Source: Phaeoceros laevis (taxonomy: Eukaryota; Anthocerotophyta; Anthocerotopsida; Notothyladales). From it: a stretch of 42,951 nucleotides of DNA. Below, in pieces: positions 36,196-42,951 of the stretch. The notes beneath the pieces were generated by a model, which saw nothing but the letters and a program-made list of their open reading frames with translations, ran no database searches and was not told the DNA's origin. The translations under genes were made by a program, and so were the position numbers. How positions within the stretch are numbered: position 1 is the first letter of the stretch; every line of letters begins with the position of its first letter. The stretch is from contig JBNGIQ010006023.1 in assembly GCA_049999765.1 (NCBI GenBank), forward strand, positions 37,805 through 80,755, written 5' to 3'.

Positions 36196-37645
36196 TCAGG
36201 CCAACGCCTTCAAGCCTGCCCCTGCAGGTTTCTTGTTAGCTCCTGCCAATTTTCTCAACTTTCGATCCTATCTACATCCGCCCACCTATCTGCATCTGCG
36301 TACATATTGGCCATGAGCACATATGCACCCGCATACTGAGGATTCAGCTCAACAACTTTCAAAACACTGTGTTCCCTGCTCTATATCCCCATGATTCTTG
36401 CGGGCATTCAGCAATGCCATCAACCCAGCAGAATTCTTTTTACACCCAGCTGATTTAAGCACCTTCTCTGCCTCACCTAAATGGCCGGCCCGCCCAAGAA
36501 GATCAACCATGCTCACATAATGCTCAGCTGTCGTGTGACCGTGCTGCTTCACCATGGCATCAAAATACTGTCGAGCCTCACTGACCAGCCCCGCATGACT
36601 GCATGCTACAAGAAGGCAAGTAAATGTGGAGTTACTAGGCCGAACACCGTCCAGCATCACCTCTTCGAAACAGGCTGTAGCCTTGTGGCCTTCATTGTTT
36701 GTACCATACCCATTTATAATGGCATTCCATGTTACCGCCTTCCTTGTGGCCAGACTGTCAAACAGCTTGCGTGCATCTTCCAACTTCCCACATTTGGCAT
36801 ACATATTTACGAGACAGCTCCCCAGTGCTACGTCACCTTCAAGTAGACTAAGTCCTCGCTCTACAATCTGTGAATGCAGCTGCCTGCCTTGTTGAAGTGC
36901 ACCAGCACTTACACAAGCCTTCAGGAGGCAAGCAAACGTAAAACTGTCTGCTAAAATGAGGCCCTCCTGCTCCATCCTTGCATACAATGCGAGCGCCTGA
37001 GAACCGAGGCCGCGCTCAGCATACCCATATATCATCGCATTCCATGTTACCGCATCGCTTGTGGCCAGACTGTCAAACAGCTTGCGTGCATCTTCCAACT
37101 GGCCACACTTTGCATACCCAGTGATCATTGCATTCCATGTCACTGCATCCCTTGTGGCCATACTGTCAAAAACCCTGCGTGCTTCTTCCAATTCCCCACA
37201 TTTCGCATACACGTCCACCAGGCAGTTGCAAACACAAGCGTCGTGCTGAATGCCACTTCCCAAGACATCAGCATGCACCTGCCTGCCAGATTTCACATCT
37301 TCCGCTCTTGCACAAGCATGCAGAGCAGCGACAAAGATGTGACCATTCGGCTTCAGACCCCCTAGACATCTCATGGTACAGCTGAATGGCCTCACTAGGT
37401 TTCCAGTGTGTAGTCTGTGCAGAGATTATGGAAAACCACATGAAGACATCAGGTTTGGCCACCCTTTTGAACACCTCCATTGCCTCCTGTAACCGGCCTT
37501 GACATGCATACATGCGCAGGAGGTGGTTTCCCAAAAATGCAATCAAACGCCGCTTCAGCTCCAGGGTGCGGGCCTGCCCCCCAGCTGTTGGCGGGCAAAA
37601 CTGATGCTGCATCCCGTTGGTGCTGCGCAAATGTAGGTGGAGCAA
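36196..37645 (-). pseudogene. PPR pseudogene related to the PPR gene at 1-1242
   Basis: The first codons (ATG at 37612, MQHQFCPPTAGG) correspond to residues from 15 on in the PPR gene at the left edge. The sequence then jumps to AFLGNHLLRMYAC, so about 170 residues including the whole PDF motif are deleted. The upstream ATG position of the relative is mutated. A run of five C at 37358-37362 (four expected) shifts the frame inside EAIQLYHEMSR-GLKPNG. PPR repeats then read well to an early TGA at 36349, where the E-type motif should continue; it is recovered in another frame (VVELNPQYAGAYVLMANMYA) and shifts again at about 36258-36268 before GANKKPAGAGLK. Three frameshifts argue for decay, though homopolymer sequencing errors could explain the first. 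Exact extent is approximate. Confidence 0.8.
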
Positions 37646-38489
37646 AAATCAATGTGCCGAGCCAATCAAGAGGAGAAACCACGTGTGCAGAAAGGAAGAA
37701 GCTGCAGAAATCTACCCACCAAAACGTCTATATAACCTTAAACAACTGGCTGATCAGTCATGACAATTTCACCGTCTCTCCTTTTTTCTTGGGTGAAGAA
37801 GACGAAGCAGAGACTTACGGTTATGATCGCAAGTCTCTACAGTGGGCACGAAACCTGGTAGTACTATCTGGCTGGTACGATCTATCCTATCGTTCGGGGA
37901 GGCCTTCAATCAGCGGTGGGCCGCAGCCACACATATGAGATGACGGAAGTATCCCGATTCCCTGAAACCTGTAGGTATTCCCTGTGAAGAAACTTTTTTG
38001 TATTGGTGCACACATATTCTGCTCTCTCGCACAGTTATTGCATCATTCCCAGAGTTGTGGCAACCACAACGGCAGTCAGGAAACTCCTGGCAATGATACA
38101 TCCGTCGAGCCCTTGGATGGTTCTGAACCCTATCAGGCCTGCACTAATTGATCATCGCCACAGAAAATTGCAACGGTCACAACGATCACAGTAAGTGAAA
38201 GGCCCACTTGGAAACCAATTGCAAGCCTTTGTGCTTTCGTCACGCACCCGGAGCTCGATCGAGCACACTCACTTTAGTCCTCGGCGATTTCCAGGTCAAT
38301 TTCCAGCCTAGGGAGTCCAAGCCTATCAAGGAAATGCCATGGCCATGGTCTATCGCATTTTAGACCATGGCTCATTGGTCAGCATCCCCCGCATTAGCAG
38401 TATTTATTCTGTGACATTGCAACTTACAAGGGGGAGTATGAAGCGTCCGATAAAGCCAGGGCACTTTGCAAGACCTGCTAGCTGGGAGA

Positions 38490-38541
38490 ATGGTAGAAGT
38501 TGTTTGACAATTTCCATGGTAGAAGTTGTTTGACAATTTCC
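38490..38541. repeat. 26-bp tandem duplication
   Basis: ATGGTAGAAGTTGTTTGACA plus ATTTCC occurs twice in perfect succession (38490-38515, 38516-38541). Confidence 0.95.
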
Positions 38542-38663
38542 TTCGGACTGCTGATGTATTACTTAGGCACCGGCCGGCGGTGATCTCTCTCTACTTCGCC
38601 AACGAGGGTGAGAGAGGCCATGTTCAAACTGGACACCGACTGGTAGTTTTCTGCCACAAGCTT

Positions 38664-38710
38664 ATTGCTACGGTAGCCGCGTGATGCGGTCACGAGGCTA
38701 CCGTGGCAAT
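38664..38710. repeat. Inverted repeat, 15-bp arms, one mismatch
   Basis: ATTGCTACGGTAGCC and GGCTACCGTGGCAAT are complementary except for one position, with a 17-base loop. It lies about 130 bp upstream of the F-box start codon, so it may be in the leader. Confidence 0.8.
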
Positions 38711-38841
38711 GGAACTTCAGTTGGCACGTTGCGATGGAATCCACCGCCACCGCCAGGGATTACTAGGTCATTTTGAAGTTGAAGAACCTTCAGGCTGGAC
38801 AGACATGTGTAAATGTTGCAATAGTGTGTGGGGAGTGGAGG

Positions 38842-40461
38842 ATGGAGGAGCTGGATGCGTCAATGGAGGGTTTGGCCATCACAGGGGAGGGACGAGTATT
38901 GGCTCTATCGCAGGACCTGGTGTGGAATATCTTGGACAGGCTGCCCCTCCGGAGCTTGGCCATTGCCAGATGCGTGTGCGCAACTTGGGACCGGATTGTG
39001 TGTTCCCAAGCTCCAAGTAGGCCGTCCCAACCTTGGTGCTTCCTGCTCGCGGGCCTCCGTCTCTACAATGTGCAGGACTTTTACCGTGTACACAATACTC
39101 CCTGCATCGCCCTTGCGCCTACCTGCTGGGGCTACAGTCCCGGGGATGCAGAGTGGATCAAGCTTACCCCGCCCCAGCCGAAGGTTCCTGATGCAGCCAT
39201 CTTCACGCAGTACGTGACGGCGTCCGGGGGTTTGATTGCCTTCCAGCGGGTGGACTTCAGGGCGGCGGATGAGAGGCAGATGTGTGACTTCACAGTCGGG
39301 AATCCGCTCACCGGCAACTGGCGGACCATTCCCTTCCAGTACACGCACCAGTTGGCGCAGCTTGCTGTGGACGAGACGACGAAATGCTACAAGCTGGTTG
39401 TGTTTCTCATCAGGCGGGGGCCGCAGCTGGAGCCTTGCGATGTGGACTGGAAGACTGACACTTCTCCTGTGGAGAATATGGTGTGGATTACGCATGTCTA
39501 CAACTCTGCTTCTCAAGCTTGGACGGCGGGGGCTTCTGCTTCGCAAAGTCCTCCGACCGGCCGCAGAGGGAGCTGCTACTTGGATGGCGTGGTGTATATC
39601 TTGCAGTGGTGTGATGTGGAGAAGACGCTGCTTCGGATCCTAGCCTACGACATTGAGAGGGACGAGTTTTCTGTAGCCGTTGATGCAGCTCCAGTGCGCT
39701 ACACCAAGACTTTGGCAGCCTGGGAGTCTGAGGAACGAGGGCTGGGGTTTTCGCCCTTGAAGCTGAGCATAGTTGTTCAAGTTATGGTGCACAAGGATTG
39801 TGGTAGGGTTGTGTTCGAGTTTCTAGGAGCGCTTTCATATGAGGAATTTTACACTGAAGTGGAGATGTGGTGTTTATTCAAGTATAGTGCTTCTGATGCG
39901 TGCTGGGTAGAGGATGAGCGAAGGCAGAAGAAGATTTTCGACTTCTTTTCGGAGGTCTCTCCTACTGACATGCGGTTACACTGCTGGGGACAGGGAGGGA
40001 TGACCTACGTCAGCCCTAATCACAGCCGTGAGTGCGCTGGTTTTCTCACCTACGACGCAGCACATGCGCGTGGTACCTATATGTCTCATCCAGGCCTCCA
40101 CACCAAGTTGGTGAAGCAATTCAAGGACACGCACTTTTTGGAGGAGGTAGCGAGGATGGAGAATGTGAGGAGTGTTGCAGATGATGAGGTTCCCGGCTTA
40201 TTCGACGACTACGTTGTTTACGTCCCAGATTCCGCTGGCGTGGGCTCCTTCGTGCGCGTATCAGCCAAGGAGTACTTCCTTCTCCTCCTGGCGACCTACG
40301 ATTACTACATAGGCACTCCTTCATCTTCACGAGATATTGGGGTACATCATCTTTGGACACTCACAAGGCGACTCAACATGCTGGATCGCAAGCAGGATAG
40401 GTCAACATCCTTGACCACCAGCATTGGGAGCTTCATCCCCAGGCTGGACATTCAGCCATAG
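38842..40461 (+). CDS. F-box protein with C-terminal beta-rich region
   Basis: Single exon, 539 residues from the first in-frame ATG (MEELDASMEGL). Residues about 21-60 are an F-box: LSQDLVWNILDRLPLRSLAI, then ARCVCATWDRIVCS. It should dock SKP1/ASK in an SCF E3 ligase. The remainder has the pattern of plant F-box/kelch-type or F-box-associated proteins, including GNPLTGNWRTIPF, YKLVVFLIRRGP, VYNSASQAWTAGAS, RGSCYLDGVVYIL and ILAYDIERDEFSV; each is a beta-blade-like segment. No canonical kelch GG doublet repeat is seen, so the substrate domain is only inferred. Substrate unknown. An upstream in-frame stretch without ATG (38773-38841) is probably leader. Confidence 0.85.
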   Translation: MEELDASMEGLAITGEGRVLALSQDLVWNILDRLPLRSLAIARCVCATWDRIVCSQAPSRPSQPWCFLLAGLRLYNVQDFYRVHNTPCIALAPTCWGYSPGDAEWIKLTPPQPKVPDAAIFTQYVTASGGLIAFQRVDFRAADERQMCDFTVGNPLTGNWRTIPFQYTHQLAQLAVDETTKCYKLVVFLIRRGPQLEPCDVDWKTDTSPVENMVWITHVYNSASQAWTAGASASQSPPTGRRGSCYLDGVVYILQWCDVEKTLLRILAYDIERDEFSVAVDAAPVRYTKTLAAWESEERGLGFSPLKLSIVVQVMVHKDCGRVVFEFLGALSYEEFYTEVEMWCLFKYSASDACWVEDERRQKKIFDFFSEVSPTDMRLHCWGQGGMTYVSPNHSRECAGFLTYDAAHARGTYMSHPGLHTKLVKQFKDTHFLEEVARMENVRSVADDEVPGLFDDYVVYVPDSAGVGSFVRVSAKEYFLLLLATYDYYIGTPSSSRDIGVHHLWTLTRRLNMLDRKQDRSTSLTTSIGSFIPRLDIQP

Positions 40462-41351
40462 TCAGGTAGCCTTGGGACACTGCTGTCACCACTTAGCAGT
40501 TCTTCCCATGGTGAAGAAATGTACTCCTCAAAGGCTGGAGTGGACCTAGTCTGGTAGGCTGAACGCATTGGTAAAATTGTACAGTTGCTTTGCCTTTTCT
40601 TCTTCAGGACTGTATGCTGGAATGTTTCTTGAGTTAGGGACAAAGCGTCATCCAACCTGACTTACATCACCTTATGCTAAGTTTTCTTGTCTGGTTCTGG
40701 CAGTAATTATTGAGGTTCCTTGCACCCAGATCCTGTTTGGCGTTTTCTCAATTGAAGCCCTGTTGATACTTGTGAACATACGCAGACTACGAAGCTGCAC
40801 TGTGTTCTCTGTTCACCACTTTTTTCTTCGGACATAAACAGTTCCTAGCCGCAAGAGATTCCCAACTTTTGTATGTTTGACCTAGATGGTAGACTAATAA
40901 GCACTAAGCTGCACTTTGTATTCTGTTCCCTACTGTGTTACTCTGACATAAACAGTTCCTAGCCGCAAGAGGTACCCTATTTTTGAACAGTAGGATTGAC
41001 CAGATGGCAGCTTTAGCACTAGTTTGGTGGCTGCCCAAGGGATGCCCATGCCCAGTTGATGAGCTGATTCAAGGGAACGTGCATGCATCTGACGAGGAAT
41101 ATTGTGGTTGATAACCGAGATTTCTAGACAGCTATGTAACTTGTATCGAAGTGATAAATCCCGAAGAATCTCTATATCTCGGTATCCCGACGGATCTCGG
41201 TAGGGTGGAGCTCGTATTTGGGAGCTCCATATTTGGGTACCTATTCCATCGAGATTAATAAAAGAAGGCTATGTAAGCAAGCACATGAGTCACTCAAGAT
41301 TGTCTTCTCTTTCATTGCTCTGTTTGTCTGTTTGTCTTCCGAGTTACCACC
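40462..41351. other. 3' flank of F-box gene and upstream of TPD1-like gene
   Basis: No other gene is seen. It contains the direct repeat at 40785-41010. TTAATAAAAG at about 41256 lies about 95 bp upstream of the TPD1-like start and could be its TATA element. Confidence 0.55.
40785..41010. repeat. Imperfect direct repeat, about 110-bp units
   Basis: A unit containing AAGCTGCACT(G/T)TGT and ACATAAACAGTTCCTAGCCG then GACC(T)AGATGG occurs at about 40785-40893 and again at about 40904-41010 with scattered substitutions and small indels. Confidence 0.8.
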
Positions 41352-41869
41352 ATGGGTTCAGTGAAGTCTGCTTTGGTGCTGCTTTTGGCAATTGTCCTCG
41401 TTGGACGTGCCTCAGGTATATGCTTGTGCTGTTATTCCTCGTAGCTCTGGTGCACTGCCGAGAAACGCTTTCGCTTAGTTCTTACTCGGTTATTTTTTGC
41501 TCGTAACTCCAAGTCTTGAACATTCTGGGTTGTGATGCAGTTGGGGCAACCGCTTCCAGCTGTGGTGGAGTTGGCATCAATCAGAAGTTGGTGGGCAGCT
41601 TCCAGGACACCCCGCAATATCGCGTAGACATCACCGACGAGACATGCGATAAACACTGTCATCCTGCCCATGTTGTACTCTCGTGCAAATTTTTCAACAC
41701 AACCACTTTACCGGATCCTGCAGTAATTGAACCACTGGGCAATGGGGACTTCCTGATCAACAACGGCCGTCCAATCTTCCATGGAGTGTCATTCAACTAC
41801 ACCACTGGCGCTGGGGAGAACAAGCTGACATTGAAGTCATGGTTTCGCTCTTGTTTATTGGTGGATTGA
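41352..41869 (+). CDS. TPD1-like cysteine-rich secreted peptide, 2 exons
   Basis: Exons 41352-41415 and 41541-41869; 130 residues. Exon 1 is a signal peptide (MGSVKSALVLLLAIVLVGRA), and the intron falls at its cleavage region. The mature part has the TPD1 layout: SSCGGVGINQKLVG, then YRVDITDETCDKHC, VVLSCKFF and FLINNGRPIFHGVSFNY, ending in a terminal Cys. In Arabidopsis TPD1 is the apoplastic ligand of the LRR-RLK EMS1 and sets tapetum fate; relatives occur across land plants. TPD1 normally has six conserved cysteines. Here the one expected before (L/I)(V/I)N(D/N)G is Phe (GDFLINNG), leaving five in the mature peptide. Function in this plant is inferred from family membership. Confidence 0.8.
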
Positions 41870-42249
41870 GTAATTACACTTGACTTATAAGCCAAATAGT
41901 TAGGGACGATGCATCTGGCACCTTCAAGTTGTAACGTTTCCAAAGCTTCGGGCTGCCGTGGTAATTAGCCTCTTTGGATGCATTCAGATTCACTGTTTTG
42001 AAGAAGCAACTTCTCCTTGGAGCCCCACTTCAAAATCCAGCCACTGTTTGATTTTCGTTGCATACATGTGCCCAACGCTACGATATTGTTGGCTGATGCA
42101 CCTTGGCAATATTGCAACCCCCACCAATGCCTCCAAGGAATGCCCAGCGCCTCGTGCACGCGTATGCATGGGATGTGGCGTAGGCTAGCCGGCTCCGAGC
42201 GTGGGAGCTTCGAGCGGAGTGAGAATAATTGACCGGGCCCATCGCAAGG

Positions 42250-42428
42250 CCCTCAAGATTACTTCTGGACAGGAGCTCATTAAAAGGTTCCCACACTTTC
42301 GAAGCAAGCTTCCAGCGGTCCAGGCGCTGAGGGCGGTCTCCATGCCGGCATGCACGGCTTTGAGATTACTTGAGAGGTTCCCACTCTTTAGGATTTGCGC
42401 AAGGTGGCGCTCCATGCCGACATCCACG
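42250..42428. repeat. Imperfect direct repeat
   Basis: Two diverged units share GATTACTT, AGGTTCCCAC(A)CTTT and (G/T)CTCCATGCCG(G/A)CAT; the second is shorter by an internal deletion. Confidence 0.55.
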
Positions 42429-42581
42429 CCTTGTCATGACTAGCCTGAAGTGTCATGGTGCCCTCAGCTCTTGAATACTCAACACTTGGTGACCAGTGGG
42501 TAGGACATGTAATGTTTAGCATTGCCTAGGTAATTATAGTTATGAAAGGTAAACTGATAGTTACTGGCGGCGCTACATGCT

Positions 42582-42803
42582 TTAATTAGAACTCATGAAG
42601 GAGCGCGCGGGGGCTGTCTTCAATGCAGCAAGCTGTTGGGTCACTCGGGAAGCGGAGGCGACGCCAACGGCGGCAAGAAGGCTGGCAGCCCTAACGGGAC
42701 GGCGGCAGAGAGCTCTTAGGGCGGGACAGCTGTAGAGGCGAGTAGTTTTTGCAATTTCCTCTAGAGTAGTTGCTGGACAACAGCGCTTGCTTGAGCTTGA
42801 CAT
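42582..42803 (-). CDS. Small ORF, doubtful
   Basis: 73 codons from an ATG, rich in Arg, Ala, Ser and Leu with few acids (ALRALCRRPVRAASLLAAVG), which resembles an organelle targeting peptide. No homology is recognised and no flanking splice evidence is seen. It could be a first exon continuing elsewhere or a chance frame. Confidence 0.2.
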   Translation of the reverse strand: MSSSSKRCCPATTLEEIAKTTRLYSCPALRALCRRPVRAASLLAAVGVASASRVTQQLAALKTAPARSFMSSN

Positions 42804-42951
42804 CTTAATTCACGCTGGCAATCTGCTGGTTTGAGATACACTTGAGTTTGAGCTTGCATGCATGAGGGAATGAGCTGACTCAGTGTGGTGATAGCATTCA
42901 CAAACACACGCAATTTTCAGCGCCCTGCTGTGGCAATTCCAGCACGGGTGT

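Larger units (their letters stand above)
37646..38841. other. Intergenic between PPR pseudogene and F-box gene
   Basis: No gene is seen. It holds a 26-bp tandem duplication and a hairpin, listed separately, and a TATATAA word at about 37730. Confidence 0.6.
41870..42951. other. Right-end intergenic region
   Basis: No convincing gene. It contains the imperfect repeat at about 42250-42428 and one doubtful small ORF on the minus strand. Confidence 0.5.

Overview
This is nuclear DNA of a land plant. The evidence is: genes split by many short spliceosomal introns (mostly about 70-150 bp, GT-AG), a cytosolic-type tRNA-Trp(CCA), three PLS-type pentatricopeptide (PPR) loci, a plant LRR-RLK of subfamily VIII-1, a TPD1-like cysteine-rich secreted peptide, an NF-YC subunit and two F-box proteins. 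Compact introns, intronless PPR genes and a purine permease of the fungal/algal UapA type suggest an early-diverging lineage with a small genome (lycophyte or bryophyte-like). The species cannot be fixed from the sequence alone.

Layout. 1-1242 (-): 5' part of a PPR gene that runs off the left edge and carries an N-terminal PDF motif like that of OSB single-strand DNA-binding proteins. 2253-7018 (+): intact 21-exon LRR receptor kinase, followed at 7839-12846 (+) by a tandem copy that keeps the same exon plan but has several inactivating lesions. 14067-19919 (-): array of an unrecognised small secreted protein family, with two intact four-exon genes, one scrambled pseudogene between them and a 3' fragment, mixed with rearranged repeats. 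21176-21649 (+): another unrecognised small secreted protein. 22591-24855 (-): F-box/LRR protein resembling Arabidopsis FBL10. 25101-25200: assembly gap whose two flanks are the same 47 bp. 26325-28778 (-): intronless PLS/E-type PPR protein, again with an N-terminal PDF-like motif. 29346-29417 (-): tRNA-Trp. 29724-32766 (+): 12-exon UapA-like nucleobase permease. 34383-35285 (+): NF-YC. 36196-37645 (-): PPR pseudogene derived from a relative of the first PPR gene, lacking the PDF region and with three frameshifts. 38842-40461 (+): F-box protein. 41352-41869 (+): TPD1-like peptide. The last kilobase has no convincing gene.

The genes do not form one pathway. The recurring process is local duplication followed by decay, seen in the receptor kinases, the secreted family and the PPR loci. 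The points most worth following are the PDF-PPR fusion architecture seen in two separate genes, the UapA-type permease embedded in plant DNA, the unknown secreted family with its fold-back debris, and a TPD1-like peptide lacking one expected cysteine. Splice sites were placed by eye, using frame continuity, comparison between the paired paralogues and family consensus.
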